This document shows, in pieces, positions 8,230-17,514 of a stretch of DNA of 56,479 bases. Every line of letters starts with the position of its first letter. The stretch's first letter is position 1. The stretch is taken from the NCBI GenBank assembly GCA_964406345.1, contig CAYORK010000005.1, forward strand, positions 1 through 56,479, given 5' to 3'. The stretch comes from SYAN01 sp964406345 (GTDB lineage Bacteria; Actinomycetota; Actinomycetes; Nanopelagicales; Nanopelagicaceae). A model generated the notes under the pieces. It saw only the letters and a program-made list of their open reading frames with translations, made no database searches and was not told the DNA's origin. A program made the position numbers and the translations under genes.

Positions 8230-8763
8230 CTAGCGAATGGCCTCAGCGATCCGTTTGCTCTGGGCTTCTGAATGCTCTGGAGTCAACGGAATGAATATCT
8301 GACCGATGAGCCAGCGGAATGCGAGCGCAGTTCCAGCGGAGTCAGAAGCGACAACCGAAGCGAGCCCTTGATAGACCTTGGCCCAGAGATCACCTTCGTG
8401 TCTGGCGAGCAGAGAGGCAATCGTCGCCGGATCCTTGGCAACGGACATTGAGAGCGCTTTATGCCCTGAGATCTCCTTAGAGACGATGGCAAGACGAGCA
8501 GAGACATCGCGCTCTCGGAGCGCGAGTTGGACGATCCGCTCTACCTCCATCTCAACTACCGCCAGAAAGACTTCGTTCTTATCGCGGAAATGGTTGTAGA
8601 GAGAGGCGCGCGAGACTCTGGCACGATCTGCGATCTCGATCATGTTCGTCTGCGAGAGACCCTTCTCTCCAATCAACGCGAGTGCAGTCGTGACGAGAGC
8701 ATTGCGAGTCTTGCGATGGAGCGAGTGCTGATATTGATAGGTGCTCGCGGAATTCGATTCCAT
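8230..8763 (-). CDS. TetR/AcrR-family transcriptional regulator
   Basis: 177 residues. The N-terminal DNA-binding domain is clear, with the helix-turn-helix at about 39-62 (IADRARVSRASLYNHF) followed by the KNEVF turn typical of TetR proteins. The C-terminal part is the variable ligand domain, so the inducer is unknown. Its TAG stop is the first codon after the gap, so the gene is complete but its downstream neighbour is not visible. It starts 13 nt after the clgR stop and is probably co-transcribed with clgR. In Streptomyces and Mycobacterium recA and recX lie downstream of this point instead. Confidence 0.9.
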   Translation of the reverse strand: MESNSASTYQYQHSLHRKTRNALVTTALALIGEKGLSQTNMIEIADRARVSRASLYNHFRDKNEVFLAVVEMEVERIVQLALRERDVSARLAIVSKEISGHKALSMSVAKDPATIASLLARHEGDLWAKVYQGLASVVASDSAGTALAFRWLIGQIFIPLTPEHSEAQSKRIAEAIR

Positions 8764-8776
8764 ATTCGAGAGGGAT

Positions 8777-9049
8777 CTACGCTGCGTTTGCGTCGATGAC
8801 AGAGAGGGTTGGGGCTTCCACTCGTTCGATGGATGATTGGACAGTTGCGATCACATTGAGCAACGTGAGGTCGAGAGCCAAGCAGATGGCGTTGAGCAAC
8901 TCAGAGGATGCTTCCTTCTGGCCTCGTTCGACTTCGGAGAGATAACCCAGTGAGATGTTGGCGCTCGCTGCGACATCTCGAAGGGTTCGCCCTTGCGAAA
9001 TGCGGGCGTCACGGAGTACTGACCCGATGTGGGTTCGAAGCAACTCCAT
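8777..9049 (-). CDS. clgR: ClgR-type transcriptional regulator (Xre-family HTH)
   Basis: 90 residues forming one Cro/CI-type helix-turn-helix, with RTLRDVAASANISLGYLSEV and ERGQKEASSELL matching ClgR almost residue for residue. In streptomycetes, corynebacteria and mycobacteria ClgR activates clp protease genes and stress functions. The ATG at 9049 is chosen over a TTG at 9055 because AAAGGAG precedes it by 7 nt, whereas the TTG would nearly touch the Shine-Dalgarno. The order pgsA-cinA-clgR is conserved in actinobacteria. Confidence 0.88.
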   Translation of the reverse strand: MELLRTHIGSVLRDARISQGRTLRDVAASANISLGYLSEVERGQKEASSELLNAICLALDLTLLNVIATVQSSIERVEAPTLSVIDANAA

Positions 9050-9109
9050 GGACAAACTCCTTTTTCGTTTCTAACTACATCCGACAATTCCGCGCCTAGG
9101 GGCTCGGAA

Positions 9110-9577
9110 TCAACGTGTCCTAAGGATACGACTGAGGAGGGCAAGCGCGCCGGTTACCGCGCCGCCACGAACCTGGGACCTTCCCAGGTCACCCAAAGAG
9201 AGATGCTCAGAGGCGCTCTCTGGCCCCGAGACGGCGATCCAGACCTCGCCTGCCCCAATTCCGTCATGTGGTCCAGGTCCAGCGACCCCCGTGGTGGCAA
9301 CCGCCCAGGTTGAATCGAATCGCACTCTCACCGCGAGTGCCATCGCCTCCGCTACTTCGCGAGAGACGACGCCATGGCGATCGATCAAGGAAGCATCGAT
9401 TCCAAGGATGGAGACCTTCGACTCAGTCGCGTATGTGACGACGCCACCAAGAAAGACATGTGAAGAACCCGGAACATCAGTCAGGGATGCTGCAACCAGT
9501 CCCCCGGTCAGTGACTCAGCGACTGCGAGAGTCTCATTGCGCTCCGCAAGAGTGGTGATGAGATTGCTGGCAATCAT
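9110..9577 (-). CDS. cinA: CinA-family nicotinamide-nucleotide amidohydrolase (PncC domain only)
   Basis: 155 residues covering only the C-terminal CinA/PncC domain, which deamidates nicotinamide mononucleotide to nicotinate mononucleotide for NAD recycling. AESLTGGLVAASLTDVPG and TTGVAGPG are the family signatures. The N-terminal molybdopterin-binding-like (COG1058) domain of full-length CinA is absent, as in E. coli PncC and most actinobacterial forms. It overlaps the end of pgsA by 4 nt (ATGA), indicating one operon. Confidence 0.9.
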   Translation of the reverse strand: MIASNLITTLAERNETLAVAESLTGGLVAASLTDVPGSSHVFLGGVVTYATESKVSILGIDASLIDRHGVVSREVAEAMALAVRVRFDSTWAVATTGVAGPGPHDGIGAGEVWIAVSGPESASEHLSLGDLGRSQVRGGAVTGALALLSRILRTR

Positions 9578-10152
9578 GATCGACGTGCGAAAGCGATGCG
9601 GAAGTATTGATAGCCAGAGTAGAGAGTGAGGGCGATCGCTACCCAGAGGAAGAGATCTCGCGGCAGATGAAGGATCTCAGGAAGAGGAAGGATGTAGAGA
9701 CCGACCGAGAGGTTCTGGGTCAGGGTCTTGAGCTTTCCGATCTTGCTCGCAGGTATCACCCCACCCTTGATCACCGCTATGCGAAGAATCGTCACAGCCA
9801 CTTCACGACCCAAGATCACAATAGTGACCCAGATCGGAAGGAGACCCAGGTAGTTGAGTGAGATGAGTGCGGTTGCGATCAGGGCTTTATCTGCCACAGG
9901 ATCCCAGAACTCGCCGAAATCGGTGATCTGATTGCTGGCTCTTGCCAGGCGACCATCAATCACATCTGTCATCGCGACCACGAAGAAGAGGAACCACGAG
10001 AGGATACGCAGCTCATCATTCTTGCCCTCTTCGGCGATCAGTGCCCAAGCACAGAATGGAAGTGCGAGGATCCTGATCATCGTCAACATGTTGGGGAGGT
10101 TGAAGATGACGCGCCGTGCGACCTCATCACGTTCTACGGGATCGACCATCAC
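9574..10152 (-). CDS. pgsA: CDP-diacylglycerol--glycerol-3-phosphate 3-phosphatidyltransferase
   Basis: 192-residue membrane enzyme of the CDP-alcohol phosphatidyltransferase family, making phosphatidylglycerol phosphate. The diagnostic motif is complete: Asp63, Asp66-Gly67, Ala70-Arg71, Gly80, Asp84 and Asp88 with the exact family spacing. Several hydrophobic segments follow. The gene overlaps rimO and cinA by 4 nt on each side. The pairing with rimO and cinA favours PgsA over phosphatidylinositol phosphate synthase, which uses the same motif. Confidence 0.88.
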   Translation of the reverse strand: MMVDPVERDEVARRVIFNLPNMLTMIRILALPFCAWALIAEEGKNDELRILSWFLFFVVAMTDVIDGRLARASNQITDFGEFWDPVADKALIATALISLNYLGLLPIWVTIVILGREVAVTILRIAVIKGGVIPASKIGKLKTLTQNLSVGLYILPLPEILHLPRDLFLWVAIALTLYSGYQYFRIAFARRS

Positions 10153-11642
10153 TCGGTCTCTCCTCTCGATTGCGCAAGCGGTCGCGCTATGAGATCAGCG
10201 CCATCGCTCCCTATGACCACCGCATCAAGATACTGCCCGACGTGAAGTTCGGAGTTGGAATGGCTCTCTGAAGCCTCGAGATATGTGACTCCATCGACCT
10301 CGGGACCTTGATGCGCCGCCCGTCCCTCCACGAGGTCATTCTCGATACTCTCGATGAGAAGTGAGATCTCCTCACCAATCCTGCTCTCTGCCCTTTGGTT
10401 GACCACCTCTTCCGCCAGTGAACTTGCTTGGCGATAACGATCTGCGATCAATGCGGCATCGACTTTCTCGCTCAATGATGCCGCCTCGGTCCCGTCCTCA
10501 TCGCTATAGGGAAAGACACCGATGGCATCGAGTTTCGAGGCCGAGATGAATTGAAGGAGTTCATCGAACTCCGCCTCACTTTCGCCGGGAAATCCGACGA
10601 TGAAATTGGATCGGATTCCGGCCTCGGGGGCGAGCGCTCTCACTTGCGTAAGAAGGTGAAGGAACTTCTCGCTATCGCCGAAACGTCGCATCCTGCGAAG
10701 GAGGCTGCCACTGGCATGTTGGAATGAGATGTCGAAATACGGGACGACTTTCTCAGTGGCGATCATCGCTTGTAGGAGTGAAGGTCTGATCTCTGCGGGT
10801 TGGAGATAAGAGAGTCGGATTCTCTTCACACCATCGATAGCCGCAAGGTCTGGTAACAGTCGCTCCAAGATCCGAAGATCACCGAGATCCTTACCGTAGG
10901 AAGTCGTGTTCTCACTGACAAGGAAGAGTTCACTCACACCCTCGGCCGCCAGCCATCGCGCCTCTGCCACGATCTCGTCGGGCGTCCGTGAGAGGAAAGA
11001 GCCACGGAAACTTGGGATGGCACAGAAGGAACAGCGTCGATCGCATCCGGAAGCGATCTTCAACGGAGCCATCGGTGCATCATCGAGACGCTTTCGATAG
11101 AGACGTGCGCCTTGGCCATTACGGGCTTGGCGATCCAGTCCACGTTCGAGAGGTGAGATCGGCAAGAGAGCGCGACGGTCCTGTGGCTTATGGGTCTCGA
11201 TCGAGCCTCCTGCGAGGACTCGATTGAGTCGCTCAGAGATAGAGGAGTACGAATCAAACCCGAGGATGGCATCAGCCTCTGGCAATGCTTTTGCGAGCTC
11301 ATCGCCATATCGCTCCGCCATACAACCGACTGCGACCACGGCGCGAACTTGGCCATCAGCCTTGAGTTGATGCGCCTGAAGGAGGGTATCTATCGAGTCT
11401 TTCTTCGCGCTCTCGATGAAGCCGCAGGTATTGACTAGGGCGATATCTGCTCCAGCGCTGTCGTCCGTGAGGATCCAACCATCGGCTGCGAGCCGGCCTG
11501 CCAATTCCTCGGAATCGACATCATTGCGGGCGCAACCAAGAGTGACGAGTGCGACAGTCCGCTTCTTGCCAGGAGATTCAACGTCTGGGGTGGAGAGTGC
11601 CTCTACTCCGGTTGAAGAATCGATGCGGGGAACGGCAGACAC
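10149..11642 (-). CDS. rimO: ribosomal protein S12 methylthiotransferase RimO
   Basis: 497 residues. A radical SAM enzyme that adds a methylthio group to an aspartate of ribosomal protein S12. The N-terminal UPF0004 domain has Cys37, Cys73 and Cys107 for one Fe-S cluster. The radical SAM cluster is bound by Cys200, Cys204 and Cys207 in GCDRRCSFCAIP. The C-terminal region should be a TRAM domain. GCARNDVDSE distinguishes RimO from MiaB. About 27 residues precede the first conserved strand, slightly longer than usual. It starts 20 nt after the rodZ-like stop. Confidence 0.93.
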   Translation of the reverse strand: MSAVPRIDSSTGVEALSTPDVESPGKKRTVALVTLGCARNDVDSEELAGRLAADGWILTDDSAGADIALVNTCGFIESAKKDSIDTLLQAHQLKADGQVRAVVAVGCMAERYGDELAKALPEADAILGFDSYSSISERLNRVLAGGSIETHKPQDRRALLPISPLERGLDRQARNGQGARLYRKRLDDAPMAPLKIASGCDRRCSFCAIPSFRGSFLSRTPDEIVAEARWLAAEGVSELFLVSENTTSYGKDLGDLRILERLLPDLAAIDGVKRIRLSYLQPAEIRPSLLQAMIATEKVVPYFDISFQHASGSLLRRMRRFGDSEKFLHLLTQVRALAPEAGIRSNFIVGFPGESEAEFDELLQFISASKLDAIGVFPYSDEDGTEAASLSEKVDAALIADRYRQASSLAEEVVNQRAESRIGEEISLLIESIENDLVEGRAAHQGPEVDGVTYLEASESHSNSELHVGQYLDAVVIGSDGADLIARPLAQSRGETE

Positions 11643-11662
11643 CGTCCCATTTAACCAGTTAT

Positions 11663-12388
11663 CTACCCAGCCGAGTTGGGATCTGGCGTGAATTGCAGGC
11701 GAGTTACTTCACCGACACGCCCGGATGTACCCAATTCCTCACCGTTGTAGTTGATGGAGATGGCGCCGGCATTGCCGATCACGAGTTGGATCAACTGATC
11801 ATCAAAGAAACTCTGACTCTCTCCAACTCTCAGTTTTCCTTCGAACTTGGTGATCCCATCCGCGCCACTCACTCTCACCCAAGAGACAGTGCCGATTGCG
11901 CGAAGTGTGACGTTGACTCCCTTGACGGCCGAAGCGACCGCTGGCGGCTCGTCCGCGCTAGAGATCAACTCTTCGGCCGCGGTGACTATCCGCTGTGATC
12001 GATTCGAATCCATGATGGCAGGTGCGACCTGGAAGGCGGCGATCGCGAACACCATGAAGCCTGCAACCATTCCCAAGATCTTCCACGACGGCTTGCTCTT
12101 CTCGACGCTCGTCGTCACATTGTTCTCTTCGAGCTTCTCACTCATCGAGCCTTCTTCGCCGGCGTGCAGCTCATCGAATTCCTTCAAGAGTGCCTGGGCA
12201 TCCATACCGTAGATCTGAGCCAAGGTTCGGATGTGGCCACGCGCATAGGTAAGTCCACCAGCGGACTTGTAAACATCGGATTCAATCTCCGCGATCACTC
12301 GCTCGCGCACCCTGGTGCGCTTCGCAACGTCGGCAAGGGAAAGTCCTCGCTCATCACGTGCGGCCTTGAGTTGATCGCCGATCTTCAT
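11663..12388 (-). CDS. RodZ-like HTH membrane protein
   Basis: 241 residues from ATG 12388. An N-terminal Cro/CI-like HTH (1-70, with LSLADVAKRTRVRERVIAEI) is followed by a linker, one transmembrane helix at about 104-124 and an extracytoplasmic beta-rich DUF4115 domain (about 158-235). This is the RodZ layout, a protein linking the cell-shape machinery to the membrane in rods. An in-frame extension to 12631 reads into the ftsK end and is low-complexity basic sequence, so it was rejected. It sits in the conserved ftsK-rodZ-rimO-pgsA order. No MreB gene is in view, so a shape role is inferred. Confidence 0.85.
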   Translation of the reverse strand: MKIGDQLKAARDERGLSLADVAKRTRVRERVIAEIESDVYKSAGGLTYARGHIRTLAQIYGMDAQALLKEFDELHAGEEGSMSEKLEENNVTTSVEKSKPSWKILGMVAGFMVFAIAAFQVAPAIMDSNRSQRIVTAAEELISSADEPPAVASAVKGVNVTLRAIGTVSWVRVSGADGITKFEGKLRVGESQSFFDDQLIQLVIGNAGAISINYNGEELGTSGRVGEVTRLQFTPDPNSAG

Positions 12389-12536
12389 GGAGTGCACTTT
12401 CTTTGGGGAATAGAAAACATCAAGGGAGAACGGTAAGGCAGTCTTCGAAACAAAGGCAAGATGAGGGAGGCGAACTTCTGTGAATTGAGAGTGAGAAGAG
12501 GGGTGATTTCTGCCAGGGACGGAGGAGATCGAGTCT

Positions 12537-14864
12537 CTAGCCTCGCAACACCTCAAGGACACCCGGAAGTTCCTCAGGCTTGACCAGCACCACCCGAGCC
12601 TTCGAACCCTCCGATGGACCGACGATGCCACGGCTCTCCATCAGATCCATCAAGCGTCCTGCTTTAGCAAAACCAATCCGTAGCTTTCTCTGCAGCATAG
12701 AAGTAGAGCCGAATTGTGTACTGACCACGAGTTCCACTGCGGCAAGAAGATCCTCAAGATCGTCACCTATCTCCTCATCAACGACCTTCTTCGATTGCGC
12801 GGCGGCCCAGACGTCATCCCTATATGAAGGAGCCAACTCACCTTTGACATGTGAGACGACTGCTTCGATTTCTCGTTCAGATACATATGCACCTTGGATA
12901 CGTAGTGGCTTGCTCGCACCCATCGGCAGGAAGAGACCGTCACCTTGCCCAACAAGTTTTTCTGCTCCAGGTGAATCAAGGATGACGCGCGAATCAGCAA
13001 GGCTTGATGTCGCGAATGAGAGACGTGAAGGAACATTCGCCTTGATCAAACCGGTGACGATATCGACGCTAGGTCGCTGAGTGGCAATCACAAGGTGTAT
13101 GCCTGCCGCTCGCGCCAATTGGGTGATACGAACGATCGAATCTTCGACATCCTTGGCAGAGACCATCATCAAGTCGGCTAACTCGTCGACGATCACAAGA
13201 AGATAGGGATAGGGCTCGAGAGGTCGATCCCCTCCTTCTTTCGCGACCAGCTTCCCAGAGCGGACGGCCTTATTGAAGTCATCGATATGCCTGAAGCCGT
13301 AATTCGATAGGTCGTCGTAACGAACATCCATCTCGCGGACTACCCATGAGAGTGAGTCGGCAGCCTTCTTCGGATTGGTGATGATCGGTGTGATCAGATG
13401 TGGAATTCCCTCGTATGCATTGAGCTCGACCCGCTTCGGGTCGATCAAGATCATTCGAACATCATTGGGGGTGGCTCGCATCAAAATGGAAGTGACGAGA
13501 GAGTTGATCATCGACGATTTACCTGCTCCCGTCGCTCCTGCAACGAGAAGGTGAGGCATCTTGGCGAGGTTGGCGCAGATGTAGTTGCCCTCTACATCCT
13601 TACCAAGCGCTACCAGCATCGGGTGATGGTCGTTGCCGGCGACCGATGAACGAAGGACATCTCCTAGTGCGACTATCTCGCGGTCAGAATTAGGGATCTC
13701 GATTCCAACCGCCGATTTACCCGGGATCGGCGAGAGGATGCGGACATCCGGGCTAGCGACGGCATAGGCGATGTTCTTTGCAAGTGCTGTGATCGCTTCC
13801 ACCTTGACGCCTTGTCCCAGTTCGATCTCATAACGAGTGACGGTCGGACCGCGCATGAATCCCGTGACTTCGCAGTCGATGTCGAATTGCGAGAAGACCT
13901 CTCTCAAGGATTCGACCACATCTTCGTTCGCCTTGCTCTTGCCCTTGCTCGGTGGTCCTTGTCGTAGCAACTCGAGACTAGGCAAGGTGTAGTCATCCTC
14001 GGGAGTCAGAACAAGTTGGACTGGACGAGACTTCGAAGCCGGACTGGGTTCTGGAGTGAAGCTCGCTGGAACTTCGGCCTCTTGAGAGAACTCCTCATCG
14101 AAACTCTCCTCGCCAAGTTCCTCCTCTTCAAAATCTTCCTCTTCATTGTCGAATCGCTGAACGAGTGGTGATTCGAAGGGAGGGGTATCGGTGATCTCGA
14201 ACTCTTCACGGTTCGCGCGAGCTTCTTGCACCTTTTCTTTCGTACCCATCACGAAGTCGCGCATCCAGCCGAATACACGCGAGACAGGTGTCCCGGTGAC
14301 GATTAAAAATGAGAAGAGCAGAATGAGGATCAAGATGGGATATGCCAGGACAGGAGTGACGAGTGCGACCAGCGGAGTCGCCACAATATGTCCTATCCAT
14401 CCCCCACCATCTTGAATGGCGCTCTTTCCGGTACCGATCGATCCATTGACCAAGTGCATCAAGCCTGTCGCTGAGACGATCAACAAGAAGGAGCCAAAAA
14501 TGACTCTCGGCTTGATCTTCTCCGTGGCAGCAGTCTTGAAGAGGGCGATCGAGAAATAGGCGAAGACGATCGGAGTGATGACGGCGACCTTCCCGAAGAC
14601 GCCGTAGAAGATGTCATGGACTAAGCGACCGAAGGCATTATCAAGTTGCCACCAGGTAGTCGCTACGGCAAGTAGCGTGACGATGAAGAGTAAGAGCGCG
14701 AAGCCGTCACGTTGATGGGCTACATCCATATCCTTCGCAGATCGGGAGATGACACGGACCGCACTTCCTAGGGTCTTTGCGATCGCTCTCCAGGTAGCAC
14801 CCATCGCAGCAGTGATGCCCCCGGTGACTGCTGCAAATGCTCCACTTTTTTTCTTCTTTGCCAT
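12537..14864 (-). CDS. ftsK: DNA translocase FtsK/SpoIIIE
   Basis: 775 residues. It pumps chromosomal DNA through the closing septum. Four hydrophobic segments lie at about 56-75, 92-112, 121-140 and 165-190. An acidic Glu-rich linker occupies about 220-270. The RecA-like motor has Walker A at 443-450 (GATGAGKS) and a Walker B-like VIVDELADLMM. The C-terminal winged-helix gamma domain (TSMLQRKLRIGFAKAGRLMD) recognises polarity sequences. The short linker suits small-genome actinobacteria. The 148 nt after it, before the rodZ-like start, show no gene. Confidence 0.96.
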   Translation of the reverse strand: MAKKKKSGAFAAVTGGITAAMGATWRAIAKTLGSAVRVISRSAKDMDVAHQRDGFALLLFIVTLLAVATTWWQLDNAFGRLVHDIFYGVFGKVAVITPIVFAYFSIALFKTAATEKIKPRVIFGSFLLIVSATGLMHLVNGSIGTGKSAIQDGGGWIGHIVATPLVALVTPVLAYPILILILLFSFLIVTGTPVSRVFGWMRDFVMGTKEKVQEARANREEFEITDTPPFESPLVQRFDNEEEDFEEEELGEESFDEEFSQEAEVPASFTPEPSPASKSRPVQLVLTPEDDYTLPSLELLRQGPPSKGKSKANEDVVESLREVFSQFDIDCEVTGFMRGPTVTRYEIELGQGVKVEAITALAKNIAYAVASPDVRILSPIPGKSAVGIEIPNSDREIVALGDVLRSSVAGNDHHPMLVALGKDVEGNYICANLAKMPHLLVAGATGAGKSSMINSLVTSILMRATPNDVRMILIDPKRVELNAYEGIPHLITPIITNPKKAADSLSWVVREMDVRYDDLSNYGFRHIDDFNKAVRSGKLVAKEGGDRPLEPYPYLLVIVDELADLMMVSAKDVEDSIVRITQLARAAGIHLVIATQRPSVDIVTGLIKANVPSRLSFATSSLADSRVILDSPGAEKLVGQGDGLFLPMGASKPLRIQGAYVSEREIEAVVSHVKGELAPSYRDDVWAAAQSKKVVDEEIGDDLEDLLAAVELVVSTQFGSTSMLQRKLRIGFAKAGRLMDLMESRGIVGPSEGSKARVVLVKPEELPGVLEVLRG

Positions 14865-14914
14865 CGCGGCGATACCCTAAATCAGAGTGCGAATAGCGCG
14901 AGCAAGGCGCGCCG

Positions 14915-16597
14915 TCATACCTCGATGACGACTGGGACGATCATCGGACGACGTCGATGTTCTGCGCCCACCCAATTTCCAACTGTCTTGCGAACTACTT
15001 GTGAGAGTTGATGAGTTCCATTGATGCCTTCGTTCACAGCTCTGCCCAATGCCGCTTCGATCCTGCCTGTCACTTCGTTGAAGAGCGCCTGGTCCTCAGT
15101 GAATCCACGTGCATGGATATCTGGTCCAGCGACGATCCTGCCATTCTGTGAATCGATGACGACGATCACGGAGATGAATCCCTCTTCACCAAGGATCCTA
15201 CGATCCTTGAGTGAAGCTTCGGTGATCTCACCGATCGTCTGGCCATCGACGTAGACATAACCGCATGGGAGCGCCCCAGTCACTTTTGCCTTCCCATCGA
15301 CGAGGTCGACGACGACACCGTTCTCGATCACCATAGCCTTCTTGTACTCGAGCCCACACTTGATGGCTAGGTCTGCATTGGAGCGCATATGTCGCCACTC
15401 GCCATGAACGGGAACCACATGTCGTGGCTTGACGATGTTGTAGCAGTACATCAATTCACCTGCTGCAGAGTGACCTGAGACATGCACGAGCGCGTTTCCT
15501 TTGTGGATGACTTTGGCCCCGAAGCGAGTCAATTCGTTGATGACGCGATAGACGGAGTTCTCGTTACCAGGAATCAACGATGATGCAAAGATGACGGTGT
15601 CACCCTCTCCCACGCGAATCTGATGATCACCATTGGCCATCCGCGAGAGCGCAGCGAGTGGTTCACCCTGCGATCCAGTACAGATCAAGACGACATTCTC
15701 GCCATGATCCTCGAGTTCACGTTCATCAATCATCGTGTTCGGCGGTATGTGTAGGAAGCCGAGTTCATCGGCTATCCCCATGTTCTTGACCATCGATCGC
15801 CCTATGAAGACGACTTTCCTGCCATGTGTCGCCGCGATGTCGATGACCTGCTGGATGCGGTGGACATGAGAGGCGAACGAAGCGACGATCACTCGCTTCG
15901 TCGTACCTCCTATGACTCGGTCCAAGACCGGCATGATCTCTCGCTCCGAGGTCGTGAACCCCGGGATGTCAGCATTGGTCGAATCAGTGAAGAAGATGTC
16001 AACACCCTCCTGACCGAGTCGCGCGAAAGCCTGAAGGTCAGTTGTCCTGCCATCGAGAGGTAACTGATCCATCTTGAAATCACCGGTATGGAGTACAAGA
16101 CCTGCACTCGTTCTCACCGCAACGGCTAAAGCATCGGGAATTGAATGGTTCACGGCGACGTATTCCAGGTCGAAGACGCCCACCTTCTCGCGCATACCTT
16201 CCTTCACGACTCTTGTGTTCGCCTTGATCCTTCGCTCCTTGAGCTTGGACTCCACAAAGGCGATGGTCAGCTTCGATCCGATCACCGGTATGTCACTTCG
16301 TTCCTTGAGGAAGTAAGGCAGTGCACCGATGTGATCCTCATGTCCATGAGTAAGGAAGATCGCTCGGATGTCGCCGAGGCGATGACGAATCGTCGACCAA
16401 TCCGGCAGGATCAAATCGATCCCGGGTTGGTTCTCCTCGGGAAAGAGAACTCCACAGTCGATGATGAGGATTTCGCCACGATGTTCGAGTGCGGCCATGT
16501 TGCGACCGACTTCGCCAAGACCACCAAAGGCGATGAAGCGCAAACCTCCGTCGACCAGTTTCGGAGGTGCGCCGAGATTCGGATGAGGATGATTCAT
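14915..16597 (-). CDS. rnj: ribonuclease J
   Basis: 560 residues of the beta-CASP metallo-beta-lactamase family, acting as endo- and 5'-3' exoribonuclease in mRNA decay and rRNA maturation. The zinc site is His84, His86, Asp88 and His89 in THGHEDHIG, and HTGDFKMD and HVSGHSAAGE supply further ligands. The gene begins 5 nt after the dapA stop; dapA-rnj is a conserved actinobacterial pair. Confidence 0.95.
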   Translation of the reverse strand: MNHPHPNLGAPPKLVDGGLRFIAFGGLGEVGRNMAALEHRGEILIIDCGVLFPEENQPGIDLILPDWSTIRHRLGDIRAIFLTHGHEDHIGALPYFLKERSDIPVIGSKLTIAFVESKLKERRIKANTRVVKEGMREKVGVFDLEYVAVNHSIPDALAVAVRTSAGLVLHTGDFKMDQLPLDGRTTDLQAFARLGQEGVDIFFTDSTNADIPGFTTSEREIMPVLDRVIGGTTKRVIVASFASHVHRIQQVIDIAATHGRKVVFIGRSMVKNMGIADELGFLHIPPNTMIDERELEDHGENVVLICTGSQGEPLAALSRMANGDHQIRVGEGDTVIFASSLIPGNENSVYRVINELTRFGAKVIHKGNALVHVSGHSAAGELMYCYNIVKPRHVVPVHGEWRHMRSNADLAIKCGLEYKKAMVIENGVVVDLVDGKAKVTGALPCGYVYVDGQTIGEITEASLKDRRILGEEGFISVIVVIDSQNGRIVAGPDIHARGFTEDQALFNEVTGRIEAALGRAVNEGINGTHQLSQVVRKTVGNWVGAEHRRRPMIVPVVIEV

Positions 16598-16602
16598 GAA
16601 AT

Positions 16603-17502
16603 CTAGATCGCGATCCCACCTGCACGAAGATCGTCACGGAGAGTGGCGATCTGCTCTGCAGTGGCATCAACGAGCGGCAGGCGAACTCTGCCACCAGGAA
16701 GTCCAAGGAGCGTCAGCGCTGCCTTAGTGAGAATCGCACCTTGGGTGCGGAAAGTCCCGGTGAAGATCGGAAGGAGCTGGTGATGGATCTCCTGTGCGGA
16801 GGCGATCTCACCTGCGAACCAATGATCGATCATCTTCCGTAGCGAATCTCCGACGGTGTGACCGCAGACTGAAACGAATCCGACACCACCAATGGCCAAG
16901 AACATGAGATTGAGGATGTCATCGCCAGAGTAGACCGGAATGCCACTTCGCTTGATCACCCACGAGGTGGAAGCGAGATCGCCCTTCGCGTCCTTGAGCG
17001 CGACGATCTTGGGATTCTCAGCCAAGCGAACGATAGTTTCACTCTCGATGGCAACGCCTGTACGTCCTGGAATGTCATAGAGCATCACGGGCAGATCAGT
17101 CGCGGATGCCATCGCAGAGAAATGAGCGAAGATCCCAGCCTGAGGTGGCTTGTTGTAATAAGGAGTGACAACGAGAAGACCGTCGGCTCCCGCCTTCGCG
17201 GCCATCTGTGCCTGTTCGACCGAATGTGAAGTCTCATTGTTCCCAGCACCCGCGACGATCTTGAGACGACCTCCGGTCGCACTCTTCACTCGCTTGATGA
17301 TCTCGATCTTCTCTTCATCGCTCGTGGTGGGAGCTTCACCAGTTGTCCCGTTGACGACGATGCCATCATGACCAGAGCTCTCAAGATGTGCGGCCAATCG
17401 CTCGACTCCAGCCCAATCGATGCTCAGGTCATCCTTGAAAGGAGTGACCATCGCGGTCAATAGCCGCCCGAATGGAGGATCGATCTCGTATGGCGTACTC
17501 AC
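16603..17502 (-). CDS. dapA: 4-hydroxy-tetrahydrodipicolinate synthase
   Basis: 299 residues. It condenses pyruvate with aspartate semialdehyde in the lysine/diaminopimelate pathway. Schiff-base Lys170 lies in VALKDAKGD, with NGTTGE at 51-56, the tyrosines of TPYYNKP (113-119) and Tyr142 in YDIPGRTG. The GTG at 17502 is preceded by TAGCCT at 6 nt and lacks a Shine-Dalgarno, so besides read-through from thyX it may have its own leaderless transcript. Confidence 0.95.
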   Translation of the reverse strand: MSTPYEIDPPFGRLLTAMVTPFKDDLSIDWAGVERLAAHLESSGHDGIVVNGTTGEAPTTSDEEKIEIIKRVKSATGGRLKIVAGAGNNETSHSVEQAQMAAKAGADGLLVVTPYYNKPPQAGIFAHFSAMASATDLPVMLYDIPGRTGVAIESETIVRLAENPKIVALKDAKGDLASTSWVIKRSGIPVYSGDDILNLMFLAIGGVGFVSVCGHTVGDSLRKMIDHWFAGEIASAQEIHHQLLPIFTGTFRTQGAILTKAALTLLGLPGGRVRLPLVDATAEQIATLRDDLRAGGIAI

Positions 17503-17508
17503 AAGCGA

Positions 17509-17514
17509 AGGCTA
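17509..17514 (-). promoter_or_regulatory. -10 box of a possible leaderless promoter for dapA
   Basis: TAGCCT, the same hexamer as at the ZIP gene, lies 6 nt before GTG 17502 in the 12-nt thyX-dapA spacer. No good -35 is seen within the end of thyX. Confidence 0.4.

Noticed and set aside
12389..12631. Extended N-terminus of the RodZ-like gene reaching into ftsK
   Set aside because: The added residues look random and basic, while the conserved HTH begins at the ATG at 12388.
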